Shown one piece after another: positions 52,392 through 61,323 of a stretch of DNA of 64,000 bases. The position numbers and the translations under genes are program-made. The notes beneath the pieces are model-generated. The model did no database searches. It saw only the letters and a program-made list of their open reading frames with translations, and had not been told where the DNA came from. This stretch comes from Planctomycetota bacterium. GTDB lineage: Bacteria > Planctomycetota > UBA1135 > UBA2386. How positions within the stretch are numbered: position 1 is the first letter of the stretch; every line of letters begins with the position of its first letter. The stretch covers positions 186,001-250,000 of the forward strand of contig JANQJF010000113.1 of assembly GCA_028281765.1 (NCBI GenBank), in the 5' to 3' direction.

Positions 52392-54194
52392 TCAGTCCAA
52401 GTGGGCCCGGTCGCTGTCGCCCATCTCTACCTTCCCGGCCGGGAAGTACTCCTTCCATCGCCGATCCACCGTCCGCGCCGTGTCCTCGTCCGCGAACAGC
52501 TCCTTCGGGTAGTTTGGCTTGAAGCGCGCATCGATCACGACCGGTGGGCGGTAGACGCACTGATTGCGTCGGACTTCGACCTGCCGCGCCAGGATGTCCG
52601 CGGCGGGCTCGAAGCGCGTGAACGTGATCCAGAGGAAGTTCATCGCGCTCTTGGCTGCCTTCTTCGCGTCGTCGACGAGAACGACGAGAGGCCAGTCGTC
52701 GAGCGACTTCGATTGCACGAGGCGTCGGGGAGCGTCGGTCTCGAACTCGTAGTCCGGCCCTTCGACTACGAGGCAGCCAGGGCAGAACGGAATCGCCGCG
52801 TCGAATCCCGCCGGTAGCTCGCCCGAAAACTCGGTCGGGAGATCTCGCACCGGATCGCCGAGGCCGACGAGCACGCCCTTGCTGCCTTCGTTGACCGACG
52901 GACCGGTGTAGTCGAGCGTGTCCATCGACAGGTTCCCGAACACGTAGAGGTCGGTTTCGAAGTTCGCGCGGCGCAGCACGTGCTCGAGCGTCGCCTTGAA
53001 GTCGCGCAGGTCGACCGGCTGGTCCGTCAGCAGGAGGAACTTCGTCAGCGACAGCTGGCCTTCCCCGAGCACGCGGAAGGCCGAAGCCATCGCCTCGCGC
53101 TTGTAGCGCTGGGCGACGACGCCCGCGCTCAGGCTGTGGTAGCCGGTCTCGCCGTACGACCAGAACGAGCGGATCGCGGGCATCGCGAGCCCGATCATCG
53201 GCGTCAGCAGGTCCTGCAGGTAGTCGCCGAGATAGAAGTCCTCCTGGCGCGGCTTGCCGACGACCGTGGCCGCGAGGATCGGATCGGCCCGCCGGCACAG
53301 CGCCTTGACTTGGATCAGCGGGTAGTCGTGCTTCAGTGAGTAGTAGCCGTAGTGATCGCCGAACGGTCCCTCGGGATGGCGCGCGCCCGGCTCCACTTCG
53401 CCGACGATCACGAACTCCGATTCGGAGAACAGCGGCAGTGGCCCGGCCGGATTGGCGCAGGAGCCGAGCTTCTTGCCGAGCACGAAGGATGCGAGCAAGA
53501 ACTCGGGGACGTTCTCCGGCAGCGGCGCGATCGCGCCGAGGATCAGCGCTGGCGGGCCGCCGATGTGCACGTTGACGGGCATTGGGCGACCCTGCTTCTC
53601 GTACTCGGCGAGATGGAAGCCGCCGCCCTTGTGGATTTGCATGTGCAGGCCGGCGCGGTCGTCGTCGAAGCGCTGGACGCGGTACATACCGAGGTTCGAG
53701 CCGAGGCCGTCCGGGTGTTCGGTGTAGACGAGCGGCAGTGTGACGAACGGGCCGCCGTCCTCCGGCCACGTGCGCAGGAGCGGCAGGCGGGACAGGCGTG
53801 GTGGCGTGTCGACGACTTCGGTCACGGGGCCGCGACCGCGGTGCTTGCGGCCGACCTTGAGCATCGACATCAGCAGGTCACGCTCGCGCCACGCGCCGCC
53901 GACCGATGGGGGGACGAGCGTGTGCGGCAGCGCCGCGAGCCGAGCGACGAGTTCCTCGGGGCGTGGTCCGAACGCGAGCTGGACTCGGCGGGCCGTGCCG
54001 AACAGGTTGGTCACGACCGGCCACGGCGAGCCCTTGACGTTCTTGAAGAGGAGTGCGGGTCCGTTCGCGGCGATCACGCGGCGGTGGACCTCGGCGGCTT
54101 CGAGATCGGGGTCGACCTCGGTCTCGATCTCGACGATCTCGCCCTCGCGGCGCAGCACGTCGAGGAGTTTGCGGAGATCGGTGAGTGGGGTCAC
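52392..54194 (-). CDS. UbiD-family decarboxylase
   Basis: A 600-residue protein of the UbiD family. It has the typical N-terminal LRKLLDVLRREGE, the Asn/Arg prFMN region (NLGMYRVQRFDDDRAGLHMQIHKGGG) and the acidic catalytic stretch SESEFVIVGEVEPGARHPEGPFGDHYGYYS, which carries the E-x-R-x-E-x-D set. Such enzymes need prenylated FMN made by UbiX. In related bacteria this member is the menaquinone (futalosine-pathway) decarboxylase or a general aromatic decarboxylase; I cannot tell which. It is longer than E. coli UbiD (497) because of a C-terminal extension of about 100 residues. Confidence 0.87.
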   Translation of the reverse strand: MTPLTDLRKLLDVLRREGEIVEIETEVDPDLEAAEVHRRVIAANGPALLFKNVKGSPWPVVTNLFGTARRVQLAFGPRPEELVARLAALPHTLVPPSVGGAWRERDLLMSMLKVGRKHRGRGPVTEVVDTPPRLSRLPLLRTWPEDGGPFVTLPLVYTEHPDGLGSNLGMYRVQRFDDDRAGLHMQIHKGGGFHLAEYEKQGRPMPVNVHIGGPPALILGAIAPLPENVPEFLLASFVLGKKLGSCANPAGPLPLFSESEFVIVGEVEPGARHPEGPFGDHYGYYSLKHDYPLIQVKALCRRADPILAATVVGKPRQEDFYLGDYLQDLLTPMIGLAMPAIRSFWSYGETGYHSLSAGVVAQRYKREAMASAFRVLGEGQLSLTKFLLLTDQPVDLRDFKATLEHVLRRANFETDLYVFGNLSMDTLDYTGPSVNEGSKGVLVGLGDPVRDLPTEFSGELPAGFDAAIPFCPGCLVVEGPDYEFETDAPRRLVQSKSLDDWPLVVLVDDAKKAAKSAMNFLWITFTRFEPAADILARQVEVRRNQCVYRPPVVIDARFKPNYPKELFADEDTARTVDRRWKEYFPAGKVEMGDSDRAHLD

Positions 54195-54458
54195 GGGTGG
54201 GTCCGGAGCCGGGGCGGCGTGAGCTCTCCGTTATCGGCCAGGGCCTGGGAAGTTCAACACCCGCGGACGCCCTACTTGTGACGGTGTCGAGCGGCGCCCC
54301 GGGGGGTAGGTGCCGATGGGCTGGCGTCGGGCGGCCTGCGCCGGGGGGACGATCCTGTCCTCCATTCTCTTCGGGTCCGCGCTTCGGTCGCCGCCGGGCT
54401 GTCCCTTCAGGGGTGGGTGATCCACGCCCGACCGACTCCTCGCAACGCCGACTTCCCT

Positions 54459-54818
54459 ATGAGCACCGAAACTCGCGACCGTGCCGTCTCCGCTCCTGCC
54501 ATCCGCATCCCCTCGAACGCCGCCGAAATGTGCGCGATCGGTCGACTTCGCTACGAGGTGCTCGTCGCGGAGATGGGGCGTCCGGAGGGCCACACCGACC
54601 ACGAGAATCGCACCATTCTCGAGCCGATGGACGGCTCGGGGCTGCTCTTCGGCGCCTTCGACGGCGGCGGTGAGGCGGTCGGCGCGATCCGGGCCAACCT
54701 GGTCGGCGACGAAGGCATCGACGAAGAACCTGTACGAGACTCTCGAAGCCGCATGGCAGCGTAACGCCGAGCGGATGTCCCAGACGCCGGCATTCCAGCT
54801 GTTGACCAGTGCGGAGTG
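54459..54818 (+). pseudogene. Truncated GNAT/FeeM-like gene with a displaced 5' fragment of the next gene
   Basis: From ATG 54459 the frame encodes the first ~75 residues of an N-acyltransferase of the FeeM/GNAT type (IGRLRYEVLVAEMGRPEGHTDHENRTILEP; LFGAFDGG; GAIRANLVGDEGI) and then ends at 54764 without the acetyl-CoA half. At about 54717-54816, in another frame, comes a sequence that fits the N-terminus of the haem-oxygenase-like gene that follows (NLYETLEAAWQRNAERM). A short repeat CGACGAAG occurs twice at the junction (about 54709 and 54721). This looks like a deletion plus frameshift, either genuine or an assembly error. Confidence 0.6.
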
Positions 54819-55418
54819 ATGCGGCAGGTGTTCCACCAGACCCGCGAGAACCCTCAGATCCAGGCGCTGGCGACGGCGCGATTCCGCGGCGATCAGCGAG
54901 ATTTGGTTCGCGCGTTCTTTTACCACGCGACCGCGGAAGTCGGTCACGATCAGCTCGCGCTGGACGACATCCGAGCGATCGGCATGTCGACGGAGGGCAT
55001 CCACGAAGAGCGTCCGCTGCCCGCGACGTTCGCGCTGCTGAGCAGTGCGTTCCACATGATCGAGCATCACTCGCCGGTCGCGTATCTCGGATACATGTTC
55101 CATCTCGCGTACACCCCGGTCCAACTGGGCCGGATGTACATGGACTGCCTCGAGCGTGCGGGCATTCCGCGCAGCGCGATGACGTTCCTCGACGAGCATG
55201 CGACCGTCGACGTCGCGCACGTCAAGCTGATCCGTCGCTACCTCGAGCTGATGGTCAAGACGCAGGATGACCTCGATTCCATCGTCTACATGACGGAACT
55301 CACGGCCGACCTGTATGCGCGGATGATGGAGCAGGCGATTGCGACGGCCGACAAGTGGGAGGGGACTACGCCGACGAACCCGGTAGAGTCGCGCACGGGG
55401 GTTGCGGACGCCGCGTGA
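54819..55418 (+). CDS. Haem-oxygenase-like diiron (iron-containing redox enzyme) protein, N-terminus probably lost
   Basis: 199 residues from ATG 54819 (a GTG directly precedes it). It starts already inside the fold (MRQVFHQTRENPQIQAL). Likely iron ligands are Glu in HQTRENPQ, the E-x-x-x-H pair in TAEVGHDQLALDD, His in EHHSPVAYLGYMFHL and D/H in HATVDVAHV, matching the haem-oxygenase-like diiron oxidase (HDO) pattern. The missing N-terminal helix appears in another frame upstream at about 54724-54816, so the gene may be frameshifted. In relatives such genes often stand beside FeeM-like N-acyltransferases, as here. Confidence 0.7.
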   Translation: MRQVFHQTRENPQIQALATARFRGDQRDLVRAFFYHATAEVGHDQLALDDIRAIGMSTEGIHEERPLPATFALLSSAFHMIEHHSPVAYLGYMFHLAYTPVQLGRMYMDCLERAGIPRSAMTFLDEHATVDVAHVKLIRRYLELMVKTQDDLDSIVYMTELTADLYARMMEQAIATADKWEGTTPTNPVESRTGVADAA

Positions 55419-55419
55419 G

Positions 55420-57153
55420 CTACCTGCGCACGCAGGGCTCCATCCCGTTCGGGACCTTCGGCAATGTGAATACCGACTTGCTACCGAGCGCGGCTATCGT
55501 GCGACTCTCGCGGTCCAGGGCGACCGACCACGGCGCTAGACCTGGTCGCGCCTTGCTGAGCCGCCAGTCGACCAGTGGGCGCAGTTGCTCGTTCCACCGT
55601 TCGGTCCTCCGGTTTCGCGGCGTGTCGAACCATACCCACCAGCCGACGCGATCCGTCGTGCCGTCGGGCCTAGTGACGCGGCCTCGGATCAAGAACTCGT
55701 TGCTCCCCATCACCTCGCCGGTCGGCGTGTCGACGACCGCCAGGTAGCTGCGGTCCCCGTCGTGCTCGCACACGACTTCAGCATTGATGTGTTCGACATA
55801 GGTGCTGGCAGGATCGAGGAACCACGCACCGCCGTCCTTGCTGTCGCGCCGTCTGCGGGTCCAGTCGATCAGCGCTTCACCATGGCCCTCGAACTCGAGC
55901 ACGGCCGCGAACGGCCATGCCGCAGGTACCGGTTTCACGATGCGTTTGCCCTTCCAGTGCGCTGCTCGCTTCACAGGTCCGAGTTTGAGCGCCGGCTTGC
56001 GCTTGCGGATTTGCCAGCCGGATTCATGTGCGCTTGCACGTTGCTCGATGGCTTTCGCGACCACTTGGCGATGGCGCGGCCGGACGAACGGACGGGTATA
56101 CAGGTACAGTGCGGCACGCGAAGACGGGAGAGTGGCTGCGGCGGCTTCGTCAAAGTCGGCGTCCAGCCAAGCCGCGAAAGCTGCCTCGAGCTGGGAGAGA
56201 GAGCACTCGAACGCCGACTCCAGTGCGTGCTGGGCGTTCTTTCCGTGTTTCATGCCGCGGATCGCACGTCCGAGCCGCCGTCCGTCGCGGGTCACGAGGT
56301 AGCGCACGAGCGCGAAAGCGAAAAGGTGCTCGTCCGCGGACAGCCGGCTCGTGTCCTTGCCGAACAAGCGACGGAAGGTCGCGAAGTAACGCTTGTTGCG
56401 CGCGGTGCGCGCGCGATCGATCCAGTTACCGCTCACGAGCAGCGGAAGCTGTGCCCGCTCGTGATGGCACATGCAGTCACACGAACCGTCGACCAGCGCC
56501 GACTCGAAGTGATGCGCGAGACCTGCGTCGAGCCAGCCATGCCCACGTTCGCCGATCCAGCCGTGGGGTGAAACGGCCGAGAGCAGCAGGTGTGTCACGT
56601 TGTGGACCAAGTTGCGATGCAGTGCCGCGTCCGTCCCCAAGTGCTTGGGGTTCTGGAGCACGGAATAGACAGCGCGCGGGCCGAACCGCTTGGAACCGAG
56701 GCCTTGGTGTGTGAGCCCCGTCAGCCGCGGGCACAGCCGCCTGTGCAGCACTTCATCTCGGAGCACGTAGATGTGCAGCCGCGAGGACGATTCCGCGAAC
56801 GGGTCCGGGCTGTTGGGTTGGCTGGCCGTGGTCTTGTCGGGATCGATCAAGGCCAAGTCACCTGGCGCAAAGTCGAGCGTCTCGAGAAACGCACTGCGGG
56901 CTTGTTCCATGCGCGTCGCGAACAGCGCAGCCTGCTCGCCGAGCTTCGACACCGGACAACCGTCGATTCGCCCGGGTGCAAACACCAACTCGACGTGCTC
57001 GCGCAACACTCGGTGTGCACGCTGCAACCGCTTGGATTCTCGTCCTGCGGCAGTTTCGAGCAGCTTGCGGGATCCGTCGGTCCAGTCTCCCTGCGTGCGT
57101 GGTGCTGACACCACGGCGATGGCGGCGATGAGTGTGGTGGCCAGCCGGGTCAC
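55420..57153 (-). CDS. Exported protein with a degenerate gluzincin-like motif
   Basis: A 577-residue protein from GTG 57153, which starts a signal peptide (about 1-24). The central part has LVHNVTHLLLSAVSPHGWIGERGHGWLDAGLAHHFE. This has the shape of an HExxH peptidase with the downstream E-G-L-A-x-x-F-E helix, but the Glu of HExxH is replaced by Asn (HNVTH). The DCMCHHERA region may bind metal. A C-terminal beta-rich domain follows (about 350-577) with SNEFLIRGRV. Catalytically dead or altered. It is the last gene of the minus-strand operon, 19 bp after lpxB. Confidence 0.6.
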   Translation of the reverse strand: MTRLATTLIAAIAVVSAPRTQGDWTDGSRKLLETAAGRESKRLQRAHRVLREHVELVFAPGRIDGCPVSKLGEQAALFATRMEQARSAFLETLDFAPGDLALIDPDKTTASQPNSPDPFAESSSRLHIYVLRDEVLHRRLCPRLTGLTHQGLGSKRFGPRAVYSVLQNPKHLGTDAALHRNLVHNVTHLLLSAVSPHGWIGERGHGWLDAGLAHHFESALVDGSCDCMCHHERAQLPLLVSGNWIDRARTARNKRYFATFRRLFGKDTSRLSADEHLFAFALVRYLVTRDGRRLGRAIRGMKHGKNAQHALESAFECSLSQLEAAFAAWLDADFDEAAAATLPSSRAALYLYTRPFVRPRHRQVVAKAIEQRASAHESGWQIRKRKPALKLGPVKRAAHWKGKRIVKPVPAAWPFAAVLEFEGHGEALIDWTRRRRDSKDGGAWFLDPASTYVEHINAEVVCEHDGDRSYLAVVDTPTGEVMGSNEFLIRGRVTRPDGTTDRVGWWVWFDTPRNRRTERWNEQLRPLVDWRLSKARPGLAPWSVALDRESRTIAALGSKSVFTLPKVPNGMEPCVRR

Positions 57154-57172
57154 GATGTGGCCATGGTAATCC

Positions 57173-58504
57173 TCAGTCGCGTCCGTGTGGGAAACCGAAC
57201 GGAGCGACCCACTGCGCCGCGCGTGCCGATGCCCCGGGTTCGCCGAGTCGATCGCGCACTTCGGCGGCGCCGGCGAGGCTGGCTTCGCGCTCGGGGCCGT
57301 CCCGGAGCCGGGCTTCGACCAGCTCCTCGGCGCGATTCCAATCGGCATCGCTCTGGATCGGGACCTCGGGTGCGACTTCGCGGTTCGCGATCAGGTTCGC
57401 GCCCGCGAACCACGGCACGTTGAGGAGTCGCTTGTATCCCCACCGTGCGAACCAGCCGTGCATGACGTAGACCACGACCGTCGGAGCGCCGCACAGGCAC
57501 GCTTCGAGAGATCCGGTGCCGGATTTCACGAGCACGGCGCGCGCGCCGCGAAGCCAGCCGCTCGTCTCGCCGATGTGGAGCTCGACGAAGTCGCCGCCCG
57601 CCTCCCGCAGCAGGCTCTCGATGAGCGGGCGCCGCCGTTCGTCCCGGTGGGGGAGCACGACGCGGAGGCTGGGGATCTTCTCGCGCAGTCGGCGTGCGAC
57701 GGCGACCATCGGCGCGAGGTGTAGGTGCAGCTCCTTGCGTCGGCTCCCGGGCATGATGCAGAGCAGCGGCGCGCTGCCGCCGGGCGCTTCGCCGTTGGCG
57801 TCGGCGAGCTGGTCGAGCAGGGGGTGGCCGACGTACGCCGCGGCGACGCCCTCGCGCGCATAGAACGGCGCCTCGAACGGCAGGATCGTCAGCGTCGCGT
57901 CGACCGCTTTCCGATATCGCCGCATGCGCCAGGGGCCCCAGCCCCAGTACTGCGGGGCGATGTAGTGGAGGACCGGGATGCCGCGCCGTCGTGCAGCGCG
58001 GGCCATCACGAGATGGAGGCCGGGGTAGTCGACGAGCACGACGAGGTCCGGACGGTCGTCTCGCAGCATCCGCAGGAAGCGGCGGTGGGCGCCGATCACG
58101 AATGGCAACGACTTCAAGACGCCGGCGATCCCCATGACGGCGTTCTCGCTGAGCGGGTAGATCACGTCCGCGCCGGCTGCACGCAGCGGCGCGCCACCGA
58201 ACGCGGTCCAGCGCGCAGTCGCGCCGGCAGCCGCGGTGGCGTGCACGAGGTTGGCGGCGTGACCTTCCCCGGAGGCCTCGCCGGCGGACACGAACACGTG
58301 CCCTCGGGAGCCGGACCCGCCCCGCTGCGCGAAGCGCTCGAGGCCGGCCTCGGAGATCTTCGCGGCGTCCGCTGCCAACGCGTCGCGTGCCCGCTCGAGC
58401 CAGTGCCGTCGCCGCAAGCCGTGCACGAGCACGTGGAACGGCACCGCCAGCGCGCGCAGCACTTCGCGCGCCGTATCGAAGGCGACCTCGAGAGCGATCG
58501 GCAT
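57173..58504 (-). CDS. lpxB: Lipid-A-disaccharide synthase
   Basis: A 443-residue GT19 enzyme. The N-terminal half shows FVSAGEASGEGHAANLV and AVMGIAGVLKSLPFV; the C-terminal half shows HYIAPQYWGWGPWR, LPFEAPFYAREGVAAAYVGHPLLD, LCIMPGSRRKEL and VKSGTGSLEACLCGAPTVVVY, all standard. It condenses UDP-2,3-diacylglucosamine with lipid X. An extra ~65 residues precede the usual start; ATG 58504 is kept because a GGGGGGCC stretch precedes it and the reading frame has no better start. Shows that the organism makes lipid A, hence an outer membrane of LPS type. Confidence 0.92.
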   Translation of the reverse strand: MPIALEVAFDTAREVLRALAVPFHVLVHGLRRRHWLERARDALAADAAKISEAGLERFAQRGGSGSRGHVFVSAGEASGEGHAANLVHATAAAGATARWTAFGGAPLRAAGADVIYPLSENAVMGIAGVLKSLPFVIGAHRRFLRMLRDDRPDLVVLVDYPGLHLVMARAARRRGIPVLHYIAPQYWGWGPWRMRRYRKAVDATLTILPFEAPFYAREGVAAAYVGHPLLDQLADANGEAPGGSAPLLCIMPGSRRKELHLHLAPMVAVARRLREKIPSLRVVLPHRDERRRPLIESLLREAGGDFVELHIGETSGWLRGARAVLVKSGTGSLEACLCGAPTVVVYVMHGWFARWGYKRLLNVPWFAGANLIANREVAPEVPIQSDADWNRAEELVEARLRDGPEREASLAGAAEVRDRLGEPGASARAAQWVAPFGFPHGRD

Positions 58505-58514
58505 GGCCCCCCCG

Positions 58515-59306
58515 TTATGGGGTTGCGCGGCGGAACTTCAACAACGCGATGCCGATGAGGCCGATCGAGCCGAGAATCAGCCACAGCGTCTGCTCGAAGA
58601 ACAGCGAGTAGAACGACTCGTTGCCGAGCAGCGTGGGGCCGTACACCTCCCAATCCGAGACGCGGAAGATGCTTGCGACGCGGATCTCCTGGATGAAGTA
58701 GATCGCGACTTGGAAGATCACGACGCCGCCGACCATGAATGCCGTATGGGCCTGTGAGTTGGCCAGGACCGAGCACAGGCAGGTCAACGCCGCGAAGAGC
58801 ACGATGAACATCGATGCGTGGAACGACGCGAGCGTGACCTCGGCGAACGGCAGGTTCTCTTCGATCAGCCAGCTCAGCGGGATCGCGGTCCACGACGTCA
58901 GGAAGATCGGCACCACGAGCGCGACCGTCACGACCGAGATTTTGGAGAGCAGGATCCGCGTGCGTGAGACCGGTCGCGCGAGCAAGAACTCGAGCGTGTG
59001 GTTCTCGCGTTCTCGAGCGATGAGCGCGGTGCCGAGCAGGACGGCGCCGGCGATGCCGACGATGTTCGTGCCCTTGAAGAACATCTGCACGGCCATGTAC
59101 GACGAGTAGCCGACGCTCTCGTCCTCGCTTCCGATCGCCAGGATCATGTCGCGGAACGACTGGATCGGCATCATGCGCGCGAGCGCATCCATCTCGGTGC
59201 GCAGCGTCGGCCACAGCAAGATCGCGGGGATCAAGAGCAGCTCGAGGATCAGCGTGTAGCCGAACGCCATCACGCGGATCTCGCGCCAAGTCTTGCGCGC
59301 GATCAT
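58515..59306 (-). CDS. ABC-2-type transporter permease
   Basis: 263 residues from ATG 59306, overlapping the ATPase stop (ATGA). Six membrane helices. The segment GTALIARERENHTLEFLLARPVSRTRILLSK is the typical ABC-2/NatB pattern. It pairs with the ATP-binding gene just upstream. The exported or inserted substrate is unknown; the same operon includes lpxB, so lipid or envelope traffic is possible. The lpxB ATG follows 10 bp later. Confidence 0.88.
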   Translation of the reverse strand: MIARKTWREIRVMAFGYTLILELLLIPAILLWPTLRTEMDALARMMPIQSFRDMILAIGSEDESVGYSSYMAVQMFFKGTNIVGIAGAVLLGTALIARERENHTLEFLLARPVSRTRILLSKISVVTVALVVPIFLTSWTAIPLSWLIEENLPFAEVTLASFHASMFIVLFAALTCLCSVLANSQAHTAFMVGGVVIFQVAIYFIQEIRVASIFRVSDWEVYGPTLLGNESFYSLFFEQTLWLILGSIGLIGIALLKFRRATP

Positions 59307-60184
59307 CGGCTCGCCGCCTGCTCCGTCAGGATGCGGTAGAGATCCTCGAGTCGCGTCGCGCCGACCTCGGCGGAGATCACGAGATCGGAGGGTAGCTTCG
59401 CGACCCATTGCAACGGGTCGTCCGTCGTGCGAATGCGCAGACTCTTGTCCGGGAGCGTCTCGACGCTCTCGACACCGTCTGGCAGATCGATCTCCCCGCG
59501 CGTGCGCAAGCGCACTTCGGAGCGCATCTCCGCGCGTGCGTTCGAGACGACTTCGTCCGGCACGCACGCGCCCGCCAGCAGGAACACGGTGCGGTCCGCG
59601 ATGGCTTCGACTTCCGCGAGGTGGTGCGAGCTCAGCAGGATCGATTTGCCGCGTTCCCGCAGGGACGCCAGCACTTCGCGGAGCTGCAGTCGAGCGGTCG
59701 CGTCCAGCGCGCGGTCGGGCTCGTCGAGGATGTAGAGCTCGACGTCGGCACTCAGCGCGGCCTGGAGCGCGAGTCGTTGCTTCATGCCCGCGGAGTAGCC
59801 GCGAATCTTCCGATCGAGCGGCAGGTCGAACAGCTCCGGGGCGAGGTGCTCCGCGTCGGAGAGTCGCCGGTAGCCGTGCAGCGCGAACTCGAGCAGCTGC
59901 CGGCCCGTCATGTTGTGATAGAGGCTCGTCTCACCCGGCAGGTAGGTGCAACGGCGCCGGATCGCGAGCTCGCTGCGTGCCGGGTCGAGTCCGAATGCGC
60001 TCGCTTCGCCGTGGTCGCGCTGCACGAGGCCGACGCAGATGCGCAGACACGTCGACTTGCCGGCGCCGTTCGGACCGACGAACCCGACGATCTCGCCGGA
60101 GCCGAGGGAGAGTTCGACGTCACGCAGCGCCTCGGTCTTGCCGAACGACTTGCGGACGCCGCTCAGGCGCAGCAGGTCGGTCAC
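59303..60184 (-). CDS. ABC transporter ATP-binding protein
   Basis: 293 residues from GTG 60184. Walker A GPNGAGKST, signature YSAGMKQRLAL, Walker B LYILDEPDRALD and the switch His in SSHHLAEVE are intact, and the DRALD shape is like other CcmA/NatA-type proteins. The C-terminal ~75 residues form a small extra domain. It overlaps pabA/trpG (GTGA) and the permease (ATGA), so the three are coupled. Confidence 0.93.
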   Translation of the reverse strand: MTDLLRLSGVRKSFGKTEALRDVELSLGSGEIVGFVGPNGAGKSTCLRICVGLVQRDHGEASAFGLDPARSELAIRRRCTYLPGETSLYHNMTGRQLLEFALHGYRRLSDAEHLAPELFDLPLDRKIRGYSAGMKQRLALQAALSADVELYILDEPDRALDATARLQLREVLASLRERGKSILLSSHHLAEVEAIADRTVFLLAGACVPDEVVSNARAEMRSEVRLRTRGEIDLPDGVESVETLPDKSLRIRTTDDPLQWVAKLPSDLVISAEVGATRLEDLYRILTEQAASR

Positions 60185-60795
60185 GCGACGTGCTCCAGGA
60201 ATCGTGCCAGCACCCGCGGCCCGAGCGGACTGCGGAACGATTCGGGATGGAACTGCAGTCCGAACGTGGGATGGGTGGCGTGCCGCATGCTCATGATCTC
60301 GCCCTCCGTCGTCCATGCGTCGCGGATCAACAAGGGAGGCAGCGAATCCGGCGCGACGGAGAGCGAATGGTAGCGACAGACTTGGATCGGTGACGGCAGA
60401 TCGCGGAGCAAACCCGCGCCGTCGTGGTGGACTGGCCAGGACTTGCCGTGGCATGGCGTCGACTTCTCGATCCGCGCGCCGAAGGCGGCGCCGATGGCTT
60501 GGTGGCCGAGGCAGACGCCGAGGATCGGCACGCTCCCGGACAGCGCGCGGACGACGTCGATGCACTCCCCGGCGTCCTCCGGTCGGCCCGGTCCCGGGGA
60601 GAGGACGACAGCGGACGCGCGCCGCTCGCGCACCGCATCCGCCGTCAACGCGTCGCTGCGCACGACATCCACGCGGGCGCCCAGGGCCATGAAAGCCTGG
60701 GCGAGGTTCCAGACGAAGGAGTCGCGGTTGTCCAGCAGCAGGACTCGCGTCGTGGCTTCCGTCCGGATGCGGGCGGTGTCGCTACAGTCGAGCAT
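60181..60795 (-). CDS. pabA: Anthranilate/aminodeoxychorismate synthase glutamine amidotransferase
   Basis: 204 residues. The nucleophile Cys is in GVCLGHQAIGAAFG, and the His/Glu pair is in FHPESF. The opening DNRDSFVWNLAQAF is typical of TrpG/PabA. The family serves both tryptophan and folate synthesis; no trpE or pabB is next to it, so I name it tentatively. ATG 60795 overlaps the cNMP-domain gene by 14 bp. Confidence 0.85.
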   Translation of the reverse strand: MLDCSDTARIRTEATTRVLLLDNRDSFVWNLAQAFMALGARVDVVRSDALTADAVRERRASAVVLSPGPGRPEDAGECIDVVRALSGSVPILGVCLGHQAIGAAFGARIEKSTPCHGKSWPVHHDGAGLLRDLPSPIQVCRYHSLSVAPDSLPPLLIRDAWTTEGEIMSMRHATHPTFGLQFHPESFRSPLGPRVLARFLEHVA

Positions 60796-61126
60796 CCATG
60801 TCGCGCAGGCGCTTCGCGAGGACTTCCATCACGTAGAGCGCGAACGCGGGGGTCTGTTGGATCAGGAGCAAGAATTGCGCTTGGTCGATCGGGCGCAGGA
60901 TGCAATCCGTGCGGGCGATCGCGGTCGCGCTGCGGTCGCTGCAATCGATCACGGCCATCTCACCGAAGATGTCGTCGACACCGAGCTTGCCGACCGTCTT
61001 CCCGCCGACCATGAGCTCGACTTCGCCTTCGATGATCGCGTACATCTCGTCGCCGGGGTCACCTTCGCGAAAGATGACTTCTTCGGCGGCGACGTGCTTG
61101 CCGTCTTCGGGGTTGAAGAGCTTCAT
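60782..61126 (-). CDS. Stand-alone cyclic-nucleotide-binding-domain protein
   Basis: 114 residues, consisting only of a CRP-like cNMP-binding fold (FREGDPGDEMYAIIEGEVELMVGGK; GEMAVIDCSDRSATAIARTDC). The DNA-binding winged helix of CRP is absent. The phosphate-binding cassette is FGEMAVIDCSDRSATA, with Arg present, so binding of a nucleotide is possible. It is the head of the minus-strand operon and may regulate a partner. Function unknown. Confidence 0.83.
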   Translation of the reverse strand: MKLFNPEDGKHVAAEEVIFREGDPGDEMYAIIEGEVELMVGGKTVGKLGVDDIFGEMAVIDCSDRSATAIARTDCILRPIDQAQFLLLIQQTPAFALYVMEVLAKRLRDMDARL

Positions 61127-61323
61127 AGGGTCTCGAATCGTCGGGGGGGACCGCTCCGAGCATCCGGCAGGCCGGTGCCGCAGTCAAAGGGGCTGTTTCA
61201 AATCGTGCGGTCCGTCGAGCGAATTCGGACTCGCGGCGATGTTTGCCCGGGTTCGATGCCGGGCCCCGCGCTATACGTACCGACTACGAAAGCTCGCGAC
61301 GGCCAACAGCCGCGCGCTACGCC

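Noticed and set aside
54811..54819. TGA at 54817 as a selenocysteine codon
   Set aside because: Reading through would give sequence unlike the haem-oxygenase-like family; the family continues in another frame, so a frameshift or deletion fits better.
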